Of a stretch of DNA of 64,000 nt, positions 26,274 through 35,802 are shown piece after piece. This DNA is from Trebonia sp963774945. GTDB lineage: Bacteria > Actinomycetota > Actinomycetes > Streptosporangiales > Streptosporangiaceae. Position numbers and translations under genes: made by a program. The first letter of the stretch is position 1. Each line of letters opens with the position of its first letter. The notes under the pieces were generated by a model, which saw only the letters and a program-made list of their open reading frames with translations, ran no database searches and was not told the DNA's origin. Where the stretch lies: contig CAVZHA010000015.1 of the NCBI GenBank assembly GCA_963774945.1, positions 1,520,022 through 1,584,021 of the forward strand. Reading direction: 5' to 3'.

Positions 26274-26300
26274 TTGGCACTCTGTGTCTCTGAGTGCCAA
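26274..26300 (-). promoter_or_regulatory. CIRCE operator of hrcA-dnaJ
   Basis: TTGGCACTC (26274-26282), nine bases, GAGTGCCAA (26292-26300): a perfect 9-bp inverted repeat matching the CIRCE consensus TTAGCACTC-N9-GAGTGCTAA with one symmetric change. It begins just upstream of the hrcA ribosome site and is the HrcA binding site. Confidence 0.93.
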
Positions 26301-26456
26301 TTCTATTTGCTCACGAGAGTCTCCGGACGGCAAGAACGGTTGGGTCACGCTTCCTGGCCGCGATCGATGGTCGGACGGGTCCGCCCGGGCGAGTCTTCCG
26401 GCTCAGGCGGGCGAGTCTTCCGGCTCGCGCGGCCCGGCTGGATTAGGGTAACTCTG

Positions 26457-27326
26457 GTGCAGAGCCGACAGTACGGGCGTGACGTGCTCGCCCCGCAGAA
26501 CCGCAAGCCCAGGCCCGGTCAGGGACCGGTTGACCAGGTCGAAGCCGAGCCCGGGCTGGTCGTGGAGGACTTCGAGGCGCGTTTCTGCGGGGCGGTGGTG
26601 GCGCTTGAGAAGGACGCGGTGACGCTCGAGGACCGGCACGGGAAGCGCCGGGTGTTCCCGATTCCCGGCCCGTTCCTGCTCGACGGCCAGCGGGTAACCC
26701 TGATCAGGCCGCGGCCGGCCGCGGCGACGACAAAATCCGGATTCTCCGCCAACCGCACCGCGTCGGGGTCGGTCGCGGCCCCGCAGCAGCGGGCCAAGGT
26801 CGCCAAGGCCAGCCGGATCTACGTCGAGGGCAAGCACGACGCCGAGCTGGTGGAGAAGATCTGGGGCGACGACCTGCGCGACGTCGGCATCGTGGTCGAG
26901 TACCTGGAGGGGGTCGACGACCTGGCGGCCATCGTCGACGAGTTCCGGCCGGGACCGCGGCAGCGGCTCGGGGTGCTGGTCGACCACCTCGTGACCGGAT
27001 CCAAGGAGAGCCGGATCGCGGCCTCAGTGGCCGGGAACCCGGACGTGCTGGTGGTCGGGCACCCGTTCATCGACATCTGGTCGGCGGTCAAGCCCGCCGC
27101 CGTCGGCCTGCGGGCGTGGCCGGACGTCCCCCGGGGGGAGCCGTGGAAGGAGGGGGTGCTGCGGCGGATCGGCTGGCCGCACCGCACCCCGGCCGACGTC
27201 GCGTTGGCGTGGCGGCGGATCCTGCGCGCGGTGACCAGCTACGCCGACCTGGAGCCGGAGTTGCTCGGCCGGGTCGAGGAGCTCATCGACTTCGTCACAG
27301 TGCTTCCCCCCTCGGGGGAGGGCTAG
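26457..27326 (+). CDS. DUF3097 family protein
   Basis: A 289-residue protein of an actinobacterial family of unknown function. Motifs include VEAEPGLVVEDFEARFCGAV, ASRIYVEGKHDAELVEKIWG (a Toprim-like segment), VVEYLEGVDDLAAIV, LVDHLVTGSKESRIA and VVGHPFIDIWSAVKP. GTG 26457 is taken as the start; TAGGGT lies seven bases before it, as for a leaderless promoter, and no Shine-Dalgarno is visible. The open frame continues upstream into the CIRCE region but without homologous sequence. It overlaps the 3' end of hemW by four bases. Confidence 0.88.
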   Translation: MQSRQYGRDVLAPQNRKPRPGQGPVDQVEAEPGLVVEDFEARFCGAVVALEKDAVTLEDRHGKRRVFPIPGPFLLDGQRVTLIRPRPAAATTKSGFSANRTASGSVAAPQQRAKVAKASRIYVEGKHDAELVEKIWGDDLRDVGIVVEYLEGVDDLAAIVDEFRPGPRQRLGVLVDHLVTGSKESRIAASVAGNPDVLVVGHPFIDIWSAVKPAAVGLRAWPDVPRGEPWKEGVLRRIGWPHRTPADVALAWRRILRAVTSYADLEPELLGRVEELIDFVTVLPPSGEG

Positions 27327-28540
27327 GTGAGGTCGCGGATGACGGCGTCGGCCAGCAGTCGGCCCTGGCGGGTCAGCACCAGGCGGCCGGCCGCGTAGGC
27401 GGACTCGTCGATCAGGGCGGCGGCCCTGGACCGCTCGAGCGGCGCCGCCGCGGCCGGGGCGAGCAGGGTCAGCGGCAGCCCTTCGGCCAGCCGCGCGCGG
27501 AGCATGATCTCCTCCATCGACTGCTCGTCGCGGGTGAGCAGCTCCCGGGCGGCGGCCGGGGAGCGGCCGGCCGTCAGCCGCTGGGCGTAGGCGGTCGGGT
27601 GGCGGACGTTCCACCAGCGGACGCCGCCGACGTGGCTGTGCGCGCCGGGGCCGCACCCCCACCAGTCGCCGCCGGTCCAGTAGAGCATGTTGTGGCGGCA
27701 GTAGGCCTTGTCGTTCCTGGCCCAGTTCGAGAGCTCGTACCAGTGCAGGCCGGCCGAGGAGAGCAGGTCGTCCGCGATCAGGTACCGGTCGGCCATCGCG
27801 TCGTCGTCGGGGGCCGCGATCTCTCCCCGGCGGACCTTGGCCGCCAGCCGGGTGCCCTCCTCCACGATCAGCGCGTAGGCGGAGACGTGGTCGGGGTCCG
27901 CCTCGAGGGCAGCCTCAACCGACGCCCGCCAGTCGTCGTCGCTCTCCCCCGGCGTGCCGTAGATCAGGTCGAGGCTGACCTGCTCGAACCCGGCCGCCCG
28001 GGCCCAGCGGACGCAGTCCAGGGGCCGCCCCGGCTGGTGCTCGCGCTCGAGCACCCGCAGCACGTGCGGGACCGAGCTTTGCATTCCGAACGAGATCCTC
28101 GTTACACCGCCGGCCCGCAATTGCTCGAGTTCGGCCGGGCCAACCGATTCCGGGTTAGCCTCGACCGTCACTTCGGCGTCATTGTCGAGGCCGAAGGCCT
28201 GATCGATTCCCGCCAGCATCCGGGCAATCTCGGCCGGCTGAAGCAGGGTCGGCGTGCCGCCGCCGAAAAACACCGTCGACACCCGCGTTTTTCCTGCTGG
28301 GAGCGTCCTTGCGGCCAGCTCGAGCTCGGCCAGGACCAGTCCAGGGTAGGCCGCCTGGCTGCCGCCGCCGCCCAGTTCGGTCGCCGTGTAGGTGTTGAAA
28401 TCGCAGTACCCGCAGCGCGTCCGGCAGAAAGGCACGTGTACGTAAACGCCGAATGGGGTATTTCCAAAGCCCTGGGTTGCAATGGGCGGCAGCGACCCGT
28501 CATCCGGAACCGGTTCACCGTCCGGCAGCGTTCCTGGCAT
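27323..28540 (-). CDS. hemW: radical SAM heme chaperone HemW
   Basis: A 405-residue protein formerly called oxygen-independent coproporphyrinogen III oxidase-like. The radical SAM [4Fe-4S] motif is CRTRCGYC at about residues 39-46, preceded by GVYVHVPF. FFGGGTPTLL, VEANPES and SFGMQS are further family marks, and a HemN C-terminal domain follows. HemW-type proteins insert heme into respiratory enzymes rather than oxidise coproporphyrinogen. In its usual place beside hrcA, though DUF3097 is inserted between them on the other strand. Confidence 0.93.
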   Translation of the reverse strand: MPGTLPDGEPVPDDGSLPPIATQGFGNTPFGVYVHVPFCRTRCGYCDFNTYTATELGGGGSQAAYPGLVLAELELAARTLPAGKTRVSTVFFGGGTPTLLQPAEIARMLAGIDQAFGLDNDAEVTVEANPESVGPAELEQLRAGGVTRISFGMQSSVPHVLRVLEREHQPGRPLDCVRWARAAGFEQVSLDLIYGTPGESDDDWRASVEAALEADPDHVSAYALIVEEGTRLAAKVRRGEIAAPDDDAMADRYLIADDLLSSAGLHWYELSNWARNDKAYCRHNMLYWTGGDWWGCGPGAHSHVGGVRWWNVRHPTAYAQRLTAGRSPAAARELLTRDEQSMEEIMLRARLAEGLPLTLLAPAAAAPLERSRAAALIDESAYAAGRLVLTRQGRLLADAVIRDLT

Positions 28541-28588
28541 GCTGCCGAGGATAAGCTGTGGTCAGTACAACACGGGCGGGAGGCACTG

Positions 28589-29347
28589 GTGACATCAGAT
28601 CCAGCACCTGACTCAGACGGTTCACCGTTGCCGCCGCAGTCTGGCGGGCAGCAGCCACCCTACGAGCGGTCACCGCATGAGCAGCCGCCTCCGCAGGAGC
28701 CCGCGGCCTACGGGCCGCCGTCCTACGGCCAGGTTCCGCCCTACGGAAACCTCCCGCCGTATGTCGCGGCGCCGCCGTATGGGCAGCCCTCGCCGTACGG
28801 ACAGGCTTCGCCGTACGGGCAGCAGCAGCCGCCCTACGGGCAGCCTTCGCCGTATGGGCAGCTGCCGTACCCGCAGCAGGCCCCCGTCCATCCCGGGATG
28901 CTGGCCGCCGCAGCCGACCGCGAGCGGACCATGGACGTGCTCAAGGCCGCCTTCGGCGAGGGCCGGATCACCAAGGAGGAGTTCGACCTGCGCGCCGCCC
29001 GGACGATGAGCGCGCGGACCTACGCGCAGCTCGGCTCCGTGGTCGCCGACCTGCCGTCGGGCCCGTCCTTCGGCGTGATGCCGTACCAGGGGGGCTACTA
29101 CCCGGTTGTCGTCACCCCGACCAGCGGGCTCGCCATCGGCGCGCTCATCTGCGGGATCGCGGAGATCTTCACGCTCGGCTTCGCCGCCATCCCGGCAGTC
29201 ATCCTCGGCCACCTGGCCCGCCAGAACATCAGGCGGACGGGCGAGCGCGGCGACGGGATGGCCATCGCCGGGCTCGTCCTCGGCTACCTCGGCATCGGCA
29301 TCTGGACGCTGATCATCATCGCCCTGGCCGCCCGCCCCAATCAGTAG
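28589..29347 (+). CDS. DUF1707 / DUF4190 membrane protein with Pro/Tyr/Gln-rich N-terminus
   Basis: A 252-residue protein from GTG 28589, with GGGAGG five bases upstream. Residues 1-110 are low-complexity PYGQPSPYGQ-type repeats. A DUF1707 (SHOCT-like) segment follows (DRERTMDVLKAAFGEGRITKEEF with DLRAARTMSARTYAQL). The C-terminal DUF4190 part has two membrane helices (GLAIGALICGIAEIFTLGFA and MAIAGLVLGYLGIGIWTLII). Function unknown; membrane-associated. Convergent with lepA. Confidence 0.85.
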   Translation: MTSDPAPDSDGSPLPPQSGGQQPPYERSPHEQPPPQEPAAYGPPSYGQVPPYGNLPPYVAAPPYGQPSPYGQASPYGQQQPPYGQPSPYGQLPYPQQAPVHPGMLAAAADRERTMDVLKAAFGEGRITKEEFDLRAARTMSARTYAQLGSVVADLPSGPSFGVMPYQGGYYPVVVTPTSGLAIGALICGIAEIFTLGFAAIPAVILGHLARQNIRRTGERGDGMAIAGLVLGYLGIGIWTLIIIALAARPNQ

Positions 29348-29374
29348 CCTCCGGCTGTTACCTCGGGCGGGAAG

Positions 29375-31288
<1,914 letters not shown>

Positions 31289-31523
31289 GCTTCCATGAAA
31301 TAAGTGCGAGTGCCTGATCAGGGTATCGTGGTGTGACTGCGGTCCTGGCGCGCAGCGGCGCCGCCGCGGCGATAACGTCGTTGGTTTGAGGTGGATGCCG
31401 CGAGTCGGCTATCCTTGGCGTTCGCGCCCACTTCTCCCGCTGCCGCATGCCGCTCGGGGCGGGCAGACCGTTCCCTGGGCCGGGGTCAAGCAGACTTACT
31501 TATCCAACGAAGGACAGACACGC

Positions 31524-31793
31524 GTGGCGAACATCAAGTCGCAGATCAAGCGCAACAAGCAGAACGAGAAGGCGCACCAGCGCAACAAGGCCGTCAAGTC
31601 GGAGCTCCGCACCCACGTGCGCAAGTTCCGCGAGGCCGTCGAGGCCGGCAACGTCGAGGCCGCCACCTCCGCGCTGCAGGTTGCCTCGCGCAAGCTGGAC
31701 AAGGCCGTGTCCAAGGGCGTCATCCACAAGAACCAGGCCGCGAACCGCAAGTCGGCGATCGCCAAGAAGCTCGTCGAGCTCCAGTCCGCCTGA
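31524..31793 (+). CDS. rpsT: 30S ribosomal protein S20
   Basis: An 89-residue bS20 protein: VANIKSQIKRNKQNEKAHQR at the start and NRKSAIAKKLVELQSA at the end, rich in Lys/Arg helices that bind 16S rRNA. The start is GTG 31524, with AAGGA nine bases upstream; the longer open frame before it is not homologous. Single-gene transcript between lepA and holA, ended by a strong terminator. Confidence 0.96.
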   Translation: MANIKSQIKRNKQNEKAHQRNKAVKSELRTHVRKFREAVEAGNVEAATSALQVASRKLDKAVSKGVIHKNQAANRKSAIAKKLVELQSA

Positions 31794-31818
31794 GCTTAGC
31801 TTCCCGACTTTCTGCACT

Positions 31819-31854
31819 CGCGCCGGACGCGCTTTGGCCGTGTCCGGCGCGTTT
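31819..31854 (+). terminator. rpsT intrinsic terminator
   Basis: CGCGCCGGAC (31819-31828) pairs perfectly with GTCCGGCGCG (31842-31851), 13-base loop, followed by TTT. It lies 26 bases past the rpsT stop codon and may also serve the convergent holA. Confidence 0.75.
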
Positions 31855-31868
31855 AGCGTGCCCGGATA

Positions 31869-32870
31869 TTAGCGGGCGGCGCTCACCCGGTAGGCGACGA
31901 TCTGCCTGATGGCCCGCTCGAGGGCGTACTCGGGACTGACTCCGCCCCCCTTGACCTGCGCGTCCGCCTCGGCCACGGCCTGCAGCGCCCGGCCGACGCC
32001 GTCCGGGTGCCAGCCCCGCAACTGCTGGCGGACCCGGTCAATCTTCCACGGCGGGGCGCCGACCTCGGCCGCGAGCGCGTTGGCGTTGGCGCCCCGGGGG
32101 GCCGCGCCGACCCGGCCGAGCAGCCGCACCCCGGTCGCCAGGGCGCTGGTGATCAGGACCGGCGCGGTCCCGGTGGCCAGCGCCCAGCGGAGCTGCTCGA
32201 GGGCCTCGTTCAGCCGGCCCTCGACCGCGTGGTCGGCCACGCTGAAGCCGGTCGCCTCGGCCCGGCCACGGTAGTACCTGGCCACCACCGCGCTGCCGAT
32301 TCGCCCCTCGGTGTCGCTCGCGAGCTGGTCGACCGCGCTGGCGAGCTCGCGCAGGTCGCCGCCGATCGCGTCGAGCAGCGCGCGGACGGCGCCCTCGTCG
32401 GCCTGCCGCCCGACCCGCCGGAACTCCTGCCGGACGAAGTCGGTCCGCTCGCTCACCCGGGTCAGCTTGGGGCAGCTGACGACGGTCGCGCCGGCCTTGG
32501 TGAGGTCGGTGACGAGCGCCTTGCCCTTGACGCCGCCCGCGTGGGTGAGGATCACCGCCGCGTCGGGGGCGGGGTTGGCGGCGTACTTCGCGAGCTCGGC
32601 GGCGATGTCCTTGGCGACGTTCTGCGCGTTCCTGACGATCACGGTCGAGCCCCCGCCGAACAGCGACGGCGACGTCAGCGCGTTAATCTCCCCGGCCCCG
32701 AGGGCCGCGCCCTCGAGCTCGTGCAGGTCTCCCCCGCCGTCGCCGCCCGCGTCGGCCGCCAGCGCGGCCCGCGCCTGCGCGAGCGCGTGCCGGACGGCCC
32801 GGTCAACGAGGAACTCCTCCTCGCCGACGACCAGGGTGACGGGGGGGTAGGCGGCCATGGATGTAAGCAT
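31869..32870 (-). CDS. holA: DNA polymerase III delta subunit
   Basis: A 333-residue clamp-loader wrench subunit that opens the beta clamp. The N-terminal AAA+-like domain begins VTLVVGEEEFLVDRAVRHAL, lacks a Walker A loop as expected for delta, and contains SPSLFGGGSTVIVRNAQ. The middle and collar domains include GGDLRELASAVDQLA and APPWKIDRVRQQLRGW. Either Met1 or Met5 may be the start. Between rpsT and a long repeat-rich gap. Confidence 0.92.
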   Translation of the reverse strand: MLTSMAAYPPVTLVVGEEEFLVDRAVRHALAQARAALAADAGGDGGGDLHELEGAALGAGEINALTSPSLFGGGSTVIVRNAQNVAKDIAAELAKYAANPAPDAAVILTHAGGVKGKALVTDLTKAGATVVSCPKLTRVSERTDFVRQEFRRVGRQADEGAVRALLDAIGGDLRELASAVDQLASDTEGRIGSAVVARYYRGRAEATGFSVADHAVEGRLNEALEQLRWALATGTAPVLITSALATGVRLLGRVGAAPRGANANALAAEVGAPPWKIDRVRQQLRGWHPDGVGRALQAVAEADAQVKGGGVSPEYALERAIRQIVAYRVSAAR

Positions 32871-32899
32871 GCCATGTCAGGCAAGGGACAAGGACTTTT

Positions 32900-32913
32900 C
32901 TCCCGAACGGTCC
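32900..32913 (+). other. recurrent motif CTCCCGAACGGTCC
   Basis: Here the motif is upstream of holA rather than after a stop codon. Bases 32901-32919 (TCCCGAACGGTCCCGGGCG) are identical to 45587-45605 downstream of glcD. Confidence 0.45.
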
Positions 32914-33055
32914 CGGGCGACTCCCCACCGTCCGCCCGCTCCTCATTCCCGGCCGGCGCTTCCTTCGCAAGTCCGTCGTCCGCGAGGGCGCACAGTCTCC
33001 CCTGTCACACCCGCCCCTTCCGCCTGCCTCCGGGCTGCCTTCCACGGTGGCTTCA

Positions 33056-33109
33056 AATTATTGCGCGACAAAACGCTCGGAAAGCCGAGTCAAACGTCGC
33101 GCAATAATT
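33056..33109. repeat. AT-rich nested hairpin element
   Basis: AATTATTGCGCGAC (33056-33069) and its perfect complement (33096-33109) enclose a second hairpin CTCGG-AAAG-CCGAG (33076-33089). The element is AT-rich at its ends, unlike its surroundings, and lies upstream of both flanking genes, so it is not an ordinary terminator. Confidence 0.75.
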
Positions 33110-33149
33110 CGGGGCCCGAAGGTGGTAGGACGGCGGCCCCGCATTCAGG

Positions 33150-33590
33150 GCCGCAGGCGGTGGCTGGCCGGGGTCACGGGCGATTGGAGGTCCGCCAACG
33201 ATCGGGGTCACGGGCGATATAAGAGGCTGGCCGAGCATTCAAGGGTCACGGGCAACGGAAGGCCGCCCGAACCCTTAGGGACGAGGGCCGGTGGAAGGCC
33301 GGCCGAAAGTTCGGGGTCGCGGGCGGTGTAAGGCCGGCCGAACACTCGGGGCCGCGCAGGACGGGGAGGCCGACCGAACACTCGGGGTCCAGCAGGGATG
33401 TGGGCTCGGCCGAACACTCGAGGTCCCGCAGGACGGGGAGGCCGGCCGAACACTCGGGGTCCAGCAGGGATGTGGGCTCGGCCGAGTACTCGGGGCGCGC
33501 GGGGCGGGGCGGGGAGGCCGGCCGAACATTCGGGGTCACGGGGGTGAGAGTTCGGTCGAATATTCGGGGGTACGCGGGGTGGAGGCAAGC
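33150..33590. repeat. degenerate repeat array, GGCCGAACACTCGGGGTC family
   Basis: At least ten copies of a GGCCGAA-n3-TCGGGGTC core, roughly 30-36 bases apart. From 33361 a higher-order 72-bp unit appears, repeated at 33433 almost exactly. All frames are open on one strand, but no frame is conserved, so I regard it as non-coding. It occupies most of the 850-base gap between holA and the next gene. Confidence 0.75.
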
Positions 33591-33720
33591 TAAGCGAAAT
33601 GGGTGGTTGGCGGGGCAGGTGTCTAGGGCGGCAACTACGGACAGTGATGGATGTCGCCCGAGTGTGGCACCGTCCGTTACCGGAGATAAAGCCGGACGGG
33701 TGCTTCGTTAGGGGGAAACG

Positions 33721-34254
33721 ATGCCCGAAGAAGTGACTGGCGTGACGGCAGTAGCGACGCCGCACGCGCCGTGGTGGCGCCGGCGGCGGGTCGTGGCCGT
33801 CGCGGGCGGGGCGGTGGTGCTGGTCGCGGCGGCGGGGACCGGCGCCGCGCTCGCCAGCGGGTCGTCGGCCGCGCCGCCCGTCATCCCGGCCGCGCGCGCC
33901 TACCCCAGCGCCGTCGCGGTGCTGGCGGCGATGGACAGCAAGGGAGCGGTCTGCTCGGGGGCTGGCCAGGCGGGCCAGTTCGCCGACTGCTCGGCCGACA
34001 GCAACGGCGACACGGTGATCGGCATGTTCAGTGATCACGCGGACGCGCTCGCCTACGCCGACGGGATGATCACCCTCGGGTTGCAGCTGCACACCCCGAC
34101 GGCCGAGGTGGTCGGCCCGAACTGGGTGGTGAACACGTCCCCCGCCTTCGCGGACGAGGTCGTCGACGCGATCGGGGGCCAGGTCATCACGAAAGCCAAC
34201 GCGCAGGGAAGCCCGGAGGCGGAGCAATGGTCCGTTCGATACGGGGGATTTTGA
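33721..34254 (+). CDS. secreted or membrane-anchored hypothetical protein
   Basis: A 177-residue protein. Residues 1-20 are cytoplasmic, then WWRRRR precedes a hydrophobic helix (VVAVAGGAVVLVAAAGTGAA, about 24-43), an uncleaved anchor or signal peptide. The exported part has one Cys pair (AVCSGAG and ADCSADS) that could form a disulfide, and reads as one small alpha/beta domain (SAVAVLAAMDSKGAVC to GMFSDHADALAYADGMI and VVGPNWVVNTSPAFADEVV). No family recognised. GGGGGAAACG precedes the ATG. Confidence 0.75.
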   Translation: MPEEVTGVTAVATPHAPWWRRRRVVAVAGGAVVLVAAAGTGAALASGSSAAPPVIPAARAYPSAVAVLAAMDSKGAVCSGAGQAGQFADCSADSNGDTVIGMFSDHADALAYADGMITLGLQLHTPTAEVVGPNWVVNTSPAFADEVVDAIGGQVITKANAQGSPEAEQWSVRYGGF

Positions 34255-34271
34255 TCTTGGTTTGATTTTGG

Positions 34272-35483
34272 TCAGGGGGTGGCGGGCTCGCCGCCGCGCC
34301 AGACCCGGCGCGGCTGGAGGCCGTAGTTCCAGGCGAAGGCGCCCTCGTGGTCGGCGTCCCAGAGCACGATGTCGGCCAGCCGGCCGCGGACCAGCGCGCC
34401 GCGGTCGGGGGCGCGCAGCGCGTAGGCGCCGCCGAGGGTGGCGGCCCGCAGCGCCTCGGTCACCGACATGCCCAGGTAGGACACGGCCAGCGCGATCACC
34501 AGCGGCATGGAGGTGATGCCGACCCCGCCCGGGGTGTGGTCGGAGCCGAGCGCGACCGCGACGCCCTTGTCGAGCAGCGCCCGCACCGGCGGCCGGGCGC
34601 CCTGCTGGATGGCCGACCCGGGCGAGATGACGGCGGCGACGGCGCCGCGCGCCAGCGCCGCCACGTCCTCGTCGGTCGCCCCGTGCAGCAGGTCGGCCGA
34701 GGCGCAGCCGAGCTCGGCCGCCACCCGGACCGCGCCGTTCTTGCTGTTGCCGCAGGCGTGCAGCCGGGGCAGCAGCCCGGCCCGGCGGCCCGCGTTGAGT
34801 ATCCAGCGGGCCTCTTCCTCCGTGAACCGGCCGTCTTCGCAGTTGACGTCCACGCTGTCGGCGCCGACGGCGGCGGCGTCGGCGCACCAGGCGCAGACCG
34901 CGTCGATGTAGTCGCTGCGGCGGCCGAAGAACTCCGGCGGCACCGCCTGGGCGGCGTAGAAGGTCACGTGCACCCGGGGCATGCCGGGCTCGTTCTCGAG
35001 CGAGCGGAGCATCCGCACGTCGGCCAGCTCGCCGTCGCGGGTCAGGTGGTAGCCGGTCTTCGCCTCGATCGTGGTGGTGCCGGACTGGAGCCAGGCCGAC
35101 AGCCGCTCGCGCACGTTATTGCAGAGCGTCCACGGGTCGGTGCCCCTGGTCACGGTGATGGTGGAGCTGATGCCGCCGCCGGCCGCGGTGATCTCGCTGT
35201 CGGACAGGCCGGTCGAGCGCATCGCCAGCTCGGCGTGCCGGTTGCCCGCGTAGACCGGGTGCGTGTGCGCGTCGATCAGGCCGGGGGTGACCAGGCCGCC
35301 GCCGAGGTTCTCGACCAGGTCGACGTCGACGATGTCGTCGACCACGCCGGGGACATTGCGCGGGAGCTCGGCCGACGGGCCGACCCAGGCGATCCGGTCG
35401 TCGGAGATCAGGATGGCGGCGTTGCTGATGAACTCGGAGCCGGTCCAGAGCCGGCCGATGCTTGTGAGCAGTCGGGCGGTCAT
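34272..35483 (-). CDS. imidazolonepropionase-like amidohydrolase
   Basis: A 403-residue metal-dependent amidohydrolase from ATG 35481-35483. The TIM-barrel metal motif DAHTHPVYAGNRH, the GGGISSTI turn, EAKTGYHL and the late Asp in ALGSDHTPGG fit the imidazolonepropionase (HutI) group. Several positions that bind imidazolonepropionate in HutI look changed: the His of the GAH motif is Gln (YAAQAVPPEF), the Asp/Glu after the zinc His are Cys-Gly-Asn (LHACGN), and the Asn of DxNP is Thr. No other histidine-degradation gene is nearby. A related ring-opening hydrolase with a different substrate is possible. Confidence 0.8.
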   Translation of the reverse strand: MTARLLTSIGRLWTGSEFISNAAILISDDRIAWVGPSAELPRNVPGVVDDIVDVDLVENLGGGLVTPGLIDAHTHPVYAGNRHAELAMRSTGLSDSEITAAGGGISSTITVTRGTDPWTLCNNVRERLSAWLQSGTTTIEAKTGYHLTRDGELADVRMLRSLENEPGMPRVHVTFYAAQAVPPEFFGRRSDYIDAVCAWCADAAAVGADSVDVNCEDGRFTEEEARWILNAGRRAGLLPRLHACGNSKNGAVRVAAELGCASADLLHGATDEDVAALARGAVAAVISPGSAIQQGARPPVRALLDKGVAVALGSDHTPGGVGITSMPLVIALAVSYLGMSVTEALRAATLGGAYALRAPDRGALVRGRLADIVLWDADHEGAFAWNYGLQPRRVWRGGEPATP

Positions 35484-35745
35484 CGGGGCGTCACCGGGCT
35501 GATGCCCTGCCCGGAACCACGGGGGTCGGTCCCTGCCATCATGTCGGCCACCTGCCATGCAATTTTGGACGTCGGCGCTGACCGTGCTTACCAAGCAATG
35601 CAGGAAAGACGCGATCACCCGGTTGGCACCGGGTTGCGCGGTCCGCCCCACATATCGGTTCCGTTACGGTATTGCACCGAGGGGGTCGGTTACAAGCCCC
35701 TGTGCCAAGAACTCAGGGATCTCGAAGCTACCGGCGGGTACACTA

Positions 35746-35771
35746 CGGGCCGCCCCGATCGGGGCGGCCCG
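35746..35771 (-). terminator. perfect 26-base palindrome downstream of hflX
   Basis: An 11-bp stem (CGGGCCGCCCC and complement) closes on the four-base loop GATC, 32 bases after the hflX stop codon. The surrounding 35484-35802 stretch has no gene. Strong terminator candidate for hflX. Confidence 0.65.
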
Positions 35772-35802
35772 CGTTGTCCCTGTTGCCGTGTCGGCCGTGC
35801 TT

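Noticed and set aside
33150..33590. CRISPR-like array
   Set aside because: Repeats are degenerate, spacers are themselves repeated and no cas gene is near.
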